From the NCBI GenBank assembly GCA_043801445.1, contig JAZDMB010000012.1, forward strand, positions 1-64,000: a stretch of 64,000 bases of DNA, in the 5' to 3' direction. Both the position numbers and the translations under genes were made by a program. Origin of the DNA: JAZDFP01 sp043801445 (GTDB taxonomy: Bacteria; Planctomycetota; MHYJ01; JACQXL01). Positions 34,831 to 43,169 of the stretch are shown piece by piece (position 1 is the stretch's first letter; every line of letters starts with the position of its first letter). The notes beneath the pieces were generated by a model. The model had not been told where the DNA came from, did not search any database, and saw nothing but the letters and a program-made list of their open reading frames with translations.

Positions 34831-36155
34831 AAGAAGTTATTACTAATATTTTCATGGTTGCGGAATTAAGGAAACGCATCCTTTTTACTTTCGGAATGTT
34901 AGTAGTCTTTAGATTAGGTTATATTATCACTGTTCCGGGTATTGACAAACAAGTTCTGGCAGATTGGATGAAACAAATATCTCAAGATGCCGGCCGTCTT
35001 TATGGATTTATCAGTTTATTTTCCGGTGGTTCAGTCGCAAACCTTTCTATTTTCTCTCTTGGAATAATGCCTTACATAACAGCATCCATTATATTTTCAC
35101 TACTGGTAAAAGTTATTCCTAAATTAGAAGCTCTCAGTAAAGAAGGACCTTCAGGATACCGTAAAATAAGCCAATATACAAGATTAGCAACATTACCAAT
35201 TTGTATTTTCTGGTCTTACTTTACTGTTTTGCTATTACAATCACCCAGTTCTAGTATTAATGGTCAACTTTTAGTTACCAATCCAGGGTTTTGGTCATTT
35301 GGACTTATAGCAATGCTATCACTGACTGCCGGAGCACTATTTGTAATGTGGTTAGGTGAACAAATTACAGAATTTGGAATAGGTAATGGAGCTTCCATTA
35401 TTATCATGACGGGAATTATCGCTCGAATGCCTCAGGCGATAGGTGAAATGATTCAGGGAGTTAAATCGGGTTCTATTAGTTCTGACAGACCAATACTGAT
35501 TTTGATAGTATACATTGCGGTAATTGTTGCAATTGTGTATATGACTCAAGCTCAAAGACGAATTCCCGTTCAATATTCAAAACATATTAAAGGCCAAATG
35601 TTCGGGGGACAAAGACATTTTTTACCGTTAAGAATAAATCAAGCAGGTGTAATGCCGGTTATTTTTGCTGCAACACTAATGGCATTTCCTGATATGTTGG
35701 GAAAAGTTTTCAAATCTGATTTCCTTATACAGATGTTCAGTCGCGGTGAAAGTGGTTTTTGGTATGTTTTGTTCTATATTGGTCTTATATATTTCTTTAC
35801 TTATTTCTGGACAGCTTTATACTTTAGACCAGTTGAAATGGCGGACAATCTCAAGGAATGGGGTAGTTTTGTGCCTGGTATAAGACCGGGCTTTGATACA
35901 GCTATCTATTTAGAGAAAATTATGAATAGAATCGCAATAGTAGGAGCTACATTCTTGACACTAGTCGCTCTTCTACCTAATATGGCATCATATGCATTGG
36001 GAGTAGATAGATATGTTACATCATTTTTAGGGGGAACTGGTATTTTAATCGTAGTTGGTGTTGGTTTGGATTTAACACAAAAAATAGAATCTCAATTATT
36101 AATTAGAGAATATGATGGTTTCTTGAAAAAAGGAAGGATAAGGGGTAGACGATAA
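34818..36155 (+). CDS. secY: Preprotein translocase subunit SecY
   Basis: 445 aa, ten transmembrane segments. It forms the SecYEG channel. Conserved signatures are SGGSVANLSIFSLGIMPYITASII, GNGASIIIMTGI, ARRIPVQYSKHIKG-like QRRIPVQYSKHIKGQMFG, and the C-terminal LIREYDGFLKKGRIRGRR. The rplO-secY overlap of 13 nt suggests coupled translation. Confidence 0.97.
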   Translation: MQRIKEVITNIFMVAELRKRILFTFGMLVVFRLGYIITVPGIDKQVLADWMKQISQDAGRLYGFISLFSGGSVANLSIFSLGIMPYITASIIFSLLVKVIPKLEALSKEGPSGYRKISQYTRLATLPICIFWSYFTVLLLQSPSSSINGQLLVTNPGFWSFGLIAMLSLTAGALFVMWLGEQITEFGIGNGASIIIMTGIIARMPQAIGEMIQGVKSGSISSDRPILILIVYIAVIVAIVYMTQAQRRIPVQYSKHIKGQMFGGQRHFLPLRINQAGVMPVIFAATLMAFPDMLGKVFKSDFLIQMFSRGESGFWYVLFYIGLIYFFTYFWTALYFRPVEMADNLKEWGSFVPGIRPGFDTAIYLEKIMNRIAIVGATFLTLVALLPNMASYALGVDRYVTSFLGGTGILIVVGVGLDLTQKIESQLLIREYDGFLKKGRIRGRR

Positions 36156-36806
36156 ATGATTATTGTTTTTTTAGGACCACCTGGTTCTGGTAAAGGGACA
36201 CAAGTTGTACGATTGGCAAAACAACTTAAAATGCCTTCTATCTCTACAGGTGATATGCTTCGTGAAGCTGTTAATCAATCATCTGTTCTTGGTCTTAGAG
36301 CTAAATCATTTATGGACCAAGGCGGATTGGTACCGGATAATGATGTCATTAGTATGATCAAAGAACGTGTAACACAAAAAGATTGCGTCAACGGATTTAT
36401 TCTCGATGGATTTCCACGCAATAGTACTCAAGCAAAAGCGTTAGATAAAGCAATGATAGAAATCAATAAGAAAGTAAATAAAGTGATTTACCTTGATGTT
36501 CCTCGTGAGGTAGTGCTCGATCGTAATTCTCATAGAAGAGTTTGTCGAAATTGTCGAGCCACCTTCCATTTAAAATATGCTCCACCGAAAGTCGCCGATA
36601 AATGCGATAATTGCGGCGGTGAGATTTATCAACGGAGTGACGATCAACCAGAAACGATCACAAAACGTTTTCAGATTTATTTGGAGCAAACTAACAGTCT
36701 AAAAGATTATTATCAGGATATATTAATAAATATAGATGGCAATCGTCCAATGGAAATTATTGAACAGAGTATTAAGGAGAATTTCAAGTTAACCATCAAT
36801 GATTAA
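36156..36806 (+). CDS. adk: Adenylate kinase, zinc-lid type
   Basis: 216 aa. The P-loop is GPPGSGKGTQ and the NMP-binding motif is STGDMLREAV. The LID domain carries four cysteines (CRNCRATFHLKYAPPKVADK then CDNCGG), so it binds zinc as in Gram-positive and many other bacteria. It begins at the base after the secY stop and overlaps map by 8 nt. Confidence 0.96.
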   Translation: MIIVFLGPPGSGKGTQVVRLAKQLKMPSISTGDMLREAVNQSSVLGLRAKSFMDQGGLVPDNDVISMIKERVTQKDCVNGFILDGFPRNSTQAKALDKAMIEINKKVNKVIYLDVPREVVLDRNSHRRVCRNCRATFHLKYAPPKVADKCDNCGGEIYQRSDDQPETITKRFQIYLEQTNSLKDYYQDILINIDGNRPMEIIEQSIKENFKLTIND

Positions 36807-37572
36807 GTATAAATCTCCTCGCGAAATCGAATTAATACATAAGGCCGGACAAATTTTAGGAGAATCTTTAAGGTTAGTAGCTAATTCTATAAAACCTAAT
36901 ATAACAACAAAATCGCTTGATGAATTAGTAGCTACCTATATTAAAGGAAAAGGAGGAATACCAGCCTTTAAGGGATATCGTGGTTACCCATCTAATATAT
37001 GCGTCTCAATTAACGAAGAAGTAGTCCATGGTATTCCCAGTAAGCGCCTTTTAAAGGAAAGCGATATTGTCAGTGTTGATATCGGGGTTTGTTATAAAAA
37101 CTATTATGCTGACGCAGCAATTACTTTACCTGTGGCTAAAATTACACGTCAAGCGCAACAACTGATTGATGTAACCAAAGAAGCTCTTGATTTAGCCATA
37201 AATAAAGTTGCTGATGGCATAAAATTATCAGAGATATCTGCGACTATACAAAACTATGTTGAGTCAAATAATTTCTCTGTAGTAAGAGATTTAGTTGGGC
37301 ATGGTATTGGTTCTTCAATACACGAAGAACCACAGATACCTAATTATGTTGACTCTAAAAGAGGAGAGGAAAATAATATTATTCTCAAAGAGGGAATGGT
37401 TTTAGCTATTGAACCAATGGTAAACGAAGGAACTTATGAGGTTGAAACGCTCCCTAATGGTTGGACCGTAATTACACGAGACCGTAAACTGTCTGCTCAT
37501 TTTGAGCATACTATCTTAGTAGAAAAAAACGGTCGAAAAGTCTTAACTAAAATAGATGCTAATAACAACTAA
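36799..37572 (+). CDS. map: Methionine aminopeptidase, type I
   Basis: 257 aa pita-bread enzyme that removes N-terminal Met. The metal ligands are visible: the Asp pair in SVDIGVCYKNYYADAAITL, His in GHGIGSSIHEEPQIPNY, Glu in AIEPMVNEGT, and the last Glu in SAHFEHTILVEKNG. A normal companion of adk and secY. Confidence 0.96.
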   Translation: MIKYKSPREIELIHKAGQILGESLRLVANSIKPNITTKSLDELVATYIKGKGGIPAFKGYRGYPSNICVSINEEVVHGIPSKRLLKESDIVSVDIGVCYKNYYADAAITLPVAKITRQAQQLIDVTKEALDLAINKVADGIKLSEISATIQNYVESNNFSVVRDLVGHGIGSSIHEEPQIPNYVDSKRGEENNIILKEGMVLAIEPMVNEGTYEVETLPNGWTVITRDRKLSAHFEHTILVEKNGRKVLTKIDANNN

Positions 37573-37575
37573 GAT

Positions 37576-37791
37576 ATGTCAAAAGAAGAACCTATTAGAA
37601 CAGAAGGGATAGTGTTAGAAGCATTGCCTAATGCCATGTTTAAAGTTGAATTAAAAAATAAACATGTGATTTTAGCACATGTTGCTGGTAAACTCAGAAT
37701 GCATTTTATTAAAATTCTATCGGGTGATAGAGTAACTGTAGAAATTTCTCCTTATGACCTTTCTAAAGGAAGAATTGTGTATAGAGGTTAA
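37576..37791 (+). CDS. infA: Translation initiation factor IF-1
   Basis: 71-aa OB-fold with the family pattern EGIVLEALPNAMFKVELKN, HVAGKLRMHFIKILSGDRV, and SPYDLSKGRIVYR. It occupies the 30S A site during initiation. Confidence 0.97.
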   Translation: MSKEEPIRTEGIVLEALPNAMFKVELKNKHVILAHVAGKLRMHFIKILSGDRVTVEISPYDLSKGRIVYRG

Positions 37792-37794
37792 AAT

Positions 37795-37911
37795 ATGAAA
37801 GTCCGTGCTTCCGTTAAGCGAATTTGCGAGAACTGTCAGATAATTATAAGAAAAAAAGTGGTTCGAGTTATTTGCTCTAATCCACGACATAAACAACGTC
37901 AAGGAAAATAA
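37795..37911 (+). CDS. rpmJ: 50S ribosomal protein L36
   Basis: A 38-codon gene, ATG at 37795 and TAA at 37909-37911. The protein has the zinc motif C-E-N-C (11 and 14), a further Cys in VICSN, and His in NPRHKQRQG. It follows infA by 3 nt, as in most bacteria. Too short for usual gene calls but unambiguous. Confidence 0.95.
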   Translation: MKVRASVKRICENCQIIIRKKVVRVICSNPRHKQRQGK

Positions 37912-37958
37912 CTAAATACTTATCTGCTGAGATATATTTTGAAAGGGGATTCTAATTT

Positions 37959-38342
37959 ATGGCACGTATTGCTGGAGTTGAATTGCCTGCGAATAAAAGA
38001 GTTGAAGTTGGTCTAATGTATATTTATGGCATTGGCTTAACATCTTCTCGTAAAATACTAAAGGAAATCGGTATTGATGAAAATATCCAGATAAAAAATC
38101 TAACGGAAGAACAAATCAGTAAACTTAATAACGTTATAGATAAACACTATACCGTTGAAGGAGCATTACGCCGACAGATTGCTCAAAATATTCAAAGATT
38201 AAAAAGTATAAGCTCTTATAGAGGTTACAGGCATCGTAAAGGATTACCAGTAAGAGGACAACGAACAAGGTCGAATGCAAGAACGCGTAAAGGTCCTCGT
38301 AAAACGGTTGCCGGCAGAAAAATCGCAGCAGAAAAAACATAA
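37959..38342 (+). CDS. rpsM: 30S ribosomal protein S13
   Basis: 127 aa. MARIAGVELPANKRVEVGL start, GRRQIAQNIQ-like REGALRRQIAQNI and the C-terminal GLPVRGQRTRSNARTRKGP tail. Preceded by GAAAGGGGATTCTAATTT. Confidence 0.96.
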   Translation: MARIAGVELPANKRVEVGLMYIYGIGLTSSRKILKEIGIDENIQIKNLTEEQISKLNNVIDKHYTVEGALRRQIAQNIQRLKSISSYRGYRHRKGLPVRGQRTRSNARTRKGPRKTVAGRKIAAEKT

Positions 38343-38382
38343 AAATTATTTAATGTCTTAAAATAAGAAAGAAGTTAGAAGT

Positions 38383-38838
38383 ATGGGAACTCAAAAAGCT
38401 AAGGTGATAGAAGCAATACCGTCTGATAAAACCACTAAAGAAAAACCAGTATCAACAACACCTAAACCAGCTAAGAAAAAAATAAAAAGAACTGTCACCA
38501 AAGCTATTGCCCATATAAAAGCAACATTTAATAATACGATTATTTCTATTACTGACGAGAAGGGTTGTGTACTCTGCTGTGCTTCAGGAGGAACAATAGG
38601 GTTTAAGGGATCTCGTAAAAGCACTCCATTTGCAGCGCAGAAAGCAGCTGAAAGTTTAGTTGATAAGGCTCGCAAATTCGGTATTAAAGAAGTAGAGGTC
38701 AGGGTTAAAGGTCCTGGTTCTGGTCGTGAATCAGCTATTAGAGCACTGCAAGCTGCGGGTCTGCATGTGACAACTATTGAAGATGTAACACCATTACCGC
38801 ATAATGGTTGCCGCCCTCGTAAAAAACGTCGTGTTTAA
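38383..38838 (+). CDS. rpsK: 30S ribosomal protein S11
   Basis: 151 aa. The S11 core begins at about residue 40 with IAHIKATFNNTIISITDEKG and includes GGTIGFKGSRKSTPFAAQ and HNGCRPRKKRRV. The first 35 residues are an unusual Lys/Thr/Pro-rich extension (KEKPVSTTPKPAKKKIKRT). Confidence 0.95.
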   Translation: MGTQKAKVIEAIPSDKTTKEKPVSTTPKPAKKKIKRTVTKAIAHIKATFNNTIISITDEKGCVLCCASGGTIGFKGSRKSTPFAAQKAAESLVDKARKFGIKEVEVRVKGPGSGRESAIRALQAAGLHVTTIEDVTPLPHNGCRPRKKRRV

Positions 38839-38893
38839 TCTTGATATATATAACTAAATTTAACTGATTAATCACAGAGGAGAAAATAATTTA

Positions 38894-39526
38894 ATGGCAA
38901 AATTAAAACAAGCAAAATGTAGAATCTGCCGACGGGAAAAAGTGAAGTTATTTCTACGTGGCAAAAGATGCGAAACAGTCCGCTGTGCCGTTGAGCGTCG
39001 TCCCCAACTTCCCGGTCAACACGGTGTAAAGAAAAGAAGATCACGCCTTACAGATTATGGCCTGCATCTTAGAGAAAAACAAAAGATTAAACGAATATAT
39101 GGCATAGGAGAACGTCAATTTAAAAACTATTTCCAAAAAGCACAGCAGCAAACAGGTAATACAGGAGAAAACTTATTAGTCTTATTAGAAACACGATTGG
39201 ATAACATTCTTTATAACGCTGGCTGGGCGACATCTAGAGTACAGGGAAGACAATTCATAACGCATGGACATATTGTAGTTAATAACGAAAGAGTTAATAT
39301 CCCCTCTTTTAATGTTAAAGCCGGAAATATAATTACACCCAACAAACACGAATCTAGTCAAAAATTAGTAGCAAGTTGGCGGGATATTGCTAAAAAAGAA
39401 CAGATACCAAGCTGGTTAAAAACAAAGGAAGGTGTTCAACAAATAGAAGTTATTCAATTACCTAAACGAATTGATATTGCTGTTCCAATTAATGAACAGT
39501 TAATTGTAGAATTTGCTTCCAGATAA
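38894..39526 (+). CDS. rpsD: 30S ribosomal protein S4
   Basis: 210 aa with the zinc-binding (C+) N-terminus: CRICRREKVKLFLRGKRC then another Cys. The S4 RNA-binding domain has LLVLLETRLDNILYNAGWA and QGRQFITHGHIVVNNERVN. A primary 16S rRNA binder and candidate translational repressor of the operon; no operator was identified. Confidence 0.96.
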   Translation: MAKLKQAKCRICRREKVKLFLRGKRCETVRCAVERRPQLPGQHGVKKRRSRLTDYGLHLREKQKIKRIYGIGERQFKNYFQKAQQQTGNTGENLLVLLETRLDNILYNAGWATSRVQGRQFITHGHIVVNNERVNIPSFNVKAGNIITPNKHESSQKLVASWRDIAKKEQIPSWLKTKEGVQQIEVIQLPKRIDIAVPINEQLIVEFASR

Positions 39527-39544
39527 AAATGTAGGAGGTATTTT

Positions 39545-40570
39545 ATGAGGGCAAAATGGCGAGAATTTGAGATGCCCGCGCGAGTAATTCAAGATGAAAA
39601 AACTTGCAGTGGCTCATATGGACTGTTTATAGCAGAACCATTTGAACGAGGATTTGCTAATACTATTGGAAACGGTTTGAGACGAGTTCTTCTCAGCTCT
39701 ATCGAAGGTTGCGCACCTATTTCAGCGAAAATTAAAGGAGTTGAGCATGAATTCTCTACAATGGATGACGTTTTAGAAGATGTCGTTGAAATAATCTTGA
39801 ATCTGAAAAAACTTGTTATTCATATCAAGTCCAGCGGAAATGAACCAAAAAAATTATACATGGAAGTAAAACACAAAGGACCTGTAACTGCTGCTGATTT
39901 TAAGCCAGACCCAACAATAGAAATTATTAACCCAGAATTACATATTGCTACTTTAGTAGAGGAACGGGAATTTATCGTTGAAGTAACCGTGCAAAAAGGT
40001 CGCGGCTATGTCTCCAGCGAAGAACATATCTCTTCTGAAGAAAACCATGAAATAGGTGTTATATTGATGGATTCTATATTTTCACCTGTTACACGTGTCA
40101 GCTACCGAGTAGAAAGTACACGTTTAGGTAAACGTACTGATTACGAACGGTTAATCATAGAGATATGGACCAATGGTTCTGTTACTCCTGAAATGGCTTT
40201 GGTAGAAGCGTCTAAAATATATCGTAAACATCTTAATCCATTCATTTATTATTATGAGTTAGGTAAAGAGATGCAGGTGGATGACCGTAAGGAAAAAGAA
40301 GCAATTAAAAAGGAAGAATATCTTGCAGCGCTTAAGCATAAACTTTCCTTATCTTTATCAGAACTAGACCTTTCTACTCGCGCTACCCGTTGTCTTAGCA
40401 AACAAAAAATCCAGACTATTAAAGATTTAATCATATGCTCTGAAATGGATTTACTTAAGATACCAAATTTCGGCAAGACTTCACTAAAAGAAATTAAGAA
40501 GAAATTATCTGAAGGAATGGGCTTAACATTAGGAATGGATATCTCTACTATTTTAGCAGAGAGCGAGTAG
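39545..40570 (+). CDS. rpoA: RNA polymerase alpha subunit
   Basis: 341 aa. The alpha N-terminal domain includes GYGLFIAEPFERGFANTIGN-type sequence with LRRVLLSSIEGCAPISA, and the C-terminal domain has the helix-hairpin-helix LDLSTRATRCLSKQKIQTIKD and IPNFGKTSLKEIKKKLSEGM. Start at MRAKWREFEMP, eight bases after TAGGAGG. Confidence 0.97.
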   Translation: MRAKWREFEMPARVIQDEKTCSGSYGLFIAEPFERGFANTIGNGLRRVLLSSIEGCAPISAKIKGVEHEFSTMDDVLEDVVEIILNLKKLVIHIKSSGNEPKKLYMEVKHKGPVTAADFKPDPTIEIINPELHIATLVEEREFIVEVTVQKGRGYVSSEEHISSEENHEIGVILMDSIFSPVTRVSYRVESTRLGKRTDYERLIIEIWTNGSVTPEMALVEASKIYRKHLNPFIYYYELGKEMQVDDRKEKEAIKKEEYLAALKHKLSLSLSELDLSTRATRCLSKQKIQTIKDLIICSEMDLLKIPNFGKTSLKEIKKKLSEGMGLTLGMDISTILAESE

Positions 40571-40615
40571 TTCACAATTGTCATTAGTTTGAGAATGCGA
40601 AGGGAGAATCTCTAA

Positions 40616-41155
40616 ATGAGACATGCTAGAAAATGGCGTAAATTAGGACGTCCCAGTACACAGTATAAATTATTAGGAAGAAATCTTGTTGCCAGCCTGT
40701 TTAAGCATGAACGTATTATAACAACCGAGCAAAAAGCAAAAGAATTTAGAAGTATGGCTGAAAAACTTATTACCATGGCAAAAAAAACATCGCTTCATCA
40801 TATCAGATTGGTACTCTCAAGATTACAAGATAAGGATATGACCAATAAACTTTTTAAAGAAATAGCACCACGGTTTCAAGATCGACCAGGTGGTTATACA
40901 CGAATTATCAAATTAGGTGGTTCCCGATGGGAGAAAGTTAAAAAACCAGGCCGTTTTGCATGGAATAGACTCGGCGATAATGGTAGTCGGGTAATATGGG
41001 AGTTGGTAGTAAAAAAGGAACCTGAAAAACCACAAAAAAAAGGTAAAGGTAAGGAAAAAACTGAAGATAAAACCAAGATTGAAACTGAAGAAAAAACTAA
41101 AACTACAACGAAAACTAAAGAACCGATAAACACCACTTCAGATACAAAAAAGTAG
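40616..41155 (+). CDS. rplQ: 50S ribosomal protein L17 with a charged C-terminal tail
   Basis: L17 core of about 130 residues (MRHARKWRKLGRPSTQYKL and GGYTRIIKLGGSRW), followed by a 50-residue tail of Lys, Glu and Thr (KGKGKEKTEDKTKIETEEKT). Such tails are seen in some lineages. Last gene of the operon. Confidence 0.94.
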   Translation: MRHARKWRKLGRPSTQYKLLGRNLVASLFKHERIITTEQKAKEFRSMAEKLITMAKKTSLHHIRLVLSRLQDKDMTNKLFKEIAPRFQDRPGGYTRIIKLGGSRWEKVKKPGRFAWNRLGDNGSRVIWELVVKKEPEKPQKKGKGKEKTEDKTKIETEEKTKTTTKTKEPINTTSDTKK

Positions 41156-41228
41156 CCACTCCACTTAATTCATGGTGGATATCATATATAAATTTCATAG
41201 TGTTAGATTCTGAAGTTTAAGCTAAACA

Positions 41229-41648
41229 ATGATAGATTGCATTTTTTGTAAGATAGTTGAAGGTAAAATATCATCTAACAAAATATTTGAAGACAAGCAT
41301 AATATTGCCATATTTGATATCAACCCCATTGCCAAAGCACATACCCTTTTTATAACCAAAGAACATTATCCTAATTTACTTGATGTCCCTGCGGGAAAAA
41401 TACCATTGCTTTTTGTCAATCTTCCCCGTTTAGTTTCTACCATTCTTAAAGCAACCGGTTGCGAGGGATTTAATATTGTGCAAAATAATCAACGTTGTGC
41501 CGGACAGTTAATCCCTCATTTACATTTACATATTATCCCGCGCCGACCAGGCGACCAAATTAATTTCAATTGGTGTCCCCAACCTTATCAAAAAGACGAG
41601 ATGACAAAACTTGCTAAAATTATCAGTAAGGAACTTAATGGAAAATGA
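41229..41648 (+). CDS. HIT-family nucleotide hydrolase or transferase
   Basis: 139 aa with the histidine triad LIPHLHLHIIPRR near residue 98 and the N-terminal CIFCKIVEGKISSNK typical of HINT-branch proteins. Hydrolyses nucleoside phosphoramidates in related enzymes. It overlaps lysS by 4 nt (ATGA), and both are probably one transcript. Confidence 0.9.
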   Translation: MIDCIFCKIVEGKISSNKIFEDKHNIAIFDINPIAKAHTLFITKEHYPNLLDVPAGKIPLLFVNLPRLVSTILKATGCEGFNIVQNNQRCAGQLIPHLHLHIIPRRPGDQINFNWCPQPYQKDEMTKLAKIISKELNGK

Positions 41649-43126
41649 ATAAACATTACGAAATCCGTTTAGATAAACTCGCAAAACTAAAAGAATTAGG
41701 TGTTAATCCCTTTGCTTACGAATTCAAACAAAATACTCCAATTAAAACAATCATAACTAATTTTCGTGATGATAGTACAGAACCACAAATAACCTCAACA
41801 GCTGGACGGATTATCTCTATCCGCGGACATGGGAAAGTCACCTTCTTGGATATACGCGACATGACCGATAAAATCCAACTCTACATCAAAAAAGACAAAA
41901 TCAGCGAACTACAATATCAAATATTTGAACTACTTGATATCGGTGATATTATCGGTGTAAAAGGTCCATTGTTCAAGACTAAAACAGGTGAAATTACTAT
42001 CATTGTAGAAGAACTCACTTTATTAACCAAATCACTCTTACCTCTACCTGAAAAATGGCACGGGCTACAAGACGTAAACCTGCGTTATCGCCAGCGGTAT
42101 TTAGACCTTCTCTCAAATTCTGATGTTCAGAAAACATTTATCATACGCAGTTCCATTATCCAATCAATCCGCCAATATCTTGATGAACATGGATTTATTG
42201 AAGTGGAAACACCGATGATGCACCCTATTCCAGGTGGTGCCACAGCTAAACCTTTCATTACCCATCATAATACCCTTGATATGGATTTATATCTCCGTAT
42301 TGCTCCTGAATTGTATCTTAAACGACTCCTAGTCGGTGGATTAGAACGCGTCTATGAAATCAACCGCAACTTCCGCAATGAAGGAATATCTGTCCATCAT
42401 AACCCTGAATTTACTATGGTAGAAGCCTATCAGGCATATGCTGATTATAATGATATGATGAATTTAACAGAAGGTATTATTACCACTACTGCAAAAAAAA
42501 TACATCCATCATTGAAAATAACCTATGGTTCGAAAAATTCCTGTCTTTCCCATCCCGAATCCGTTCTGGATGAAAAAGAACAATTAGACCTAACTCCACC
42601 CTGGCAAAGAAAATCATATATGGAACTATTCAAACAATACTGCCAGATAGACTGGCATAACCAAAAAGAAGTAGTCGCCAAAGCTAAATCATCAAATATT
42701 CCCACAGATAAAAAACATTATGAATCCATTGCTGGTGATTTATTTGAGAAGTATGTAGAACCTAATCTCGTTGGACCGATATTCGTTACGGATTATCCTC
42801 TTGCTATCTGCCCATTAGCCAAAGCAAAAAGGAATAATTCTGAATTAGCCGAACGATTTGAACTATTCATTGCCCGGATGGAGATTGCCAATGCCTTCAG
42901 CGAATTAAACAACCCTTTAGACCAAAAAGAACGATTTGAGACACAACTAAAAAGCAAGGCAGAAGGAATGGTATCTATTGACGATGATTATATAAATGCC
43001 CTCTTACACGGAATGCCACCAGCTGGAGGTCTAGGTATCGGTATTGACCGTCTGGTAATGATTCTTACCAACAACCCTTCGATCCGTGATGTTATCCTAT
43101 TCCCTACACTTCGTCTTGTAGAATAA
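41645..43126 (+). CDS. lysS: Lysyl-tRNA synthetase, class II
   Basis: 493 aa. OB-fold anticodon domain (about 55-150), then the class II core: motif 1 FIEVETPMMHPIPGGATAKPF, motif 2 YEINRNFRNEGISVHHNPEFTMVEAYQAYADY (in two blocks), motif 3 GGLGIGIDRLVMIL. It charges tRNA-Lys. Before LTPPWQRKSYMEL there is an extra stretch (NSCLSHPESVLDEKEQ, about residues 298-313) not usual in the family; it may be an in-frame insertion. Confidence 0.95.
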   Translation: MNKHYEIRLDKLAKLKELGVNPFAYEFKQNTPIKTIITNFRDDSTEPQITSTAGRIISIRGHGKVTFLDIRDMTDKIQLYIKKDKISELQYQIFELLDIGDIIGVKGPLFKTKTGEITIIVEELTLLTKSLLPLPEKWHGLQDVNLRYRQRYLDLLSNSDVQKTFIIRSSIIQSIRQYLDEHGFIEVETPMMHPIPGGATAKPFITHHNTLDMDLYLRIAPELYLKRLLVGGLERVYEINRNFRNEGISVHHNPEFTMVEAYQAYADYNDMMNLTEGIITTTAKKIHPSLKITYGSKNSCLSHPESVLDEKEQLDLTPPWQRKSYMELFKQYCQIDWHNQKEVVAKAKSSNIPTDKKHYESIAGDLFEKYVEPNLVGPIFVTDYPLAICPLAKAKRNNSELAERFELFIARMEIANAFSELNNPLDQKERFETQLKSKAEGMVSIDDDYINALLHGMPPAGGLGIGIDRLVMILTNNPSIRDVILFPTLRLVE

Positions 43127-43169
43127 AAAAAGCATCACGCATAAAATTATTGTAGGTATTAACCAGAAG

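Noticed and set aside
41156..41228. tRNA or terminator after rplQ
   Set aside because: No cloverleaf or strong hairpin with a T-run was seen.
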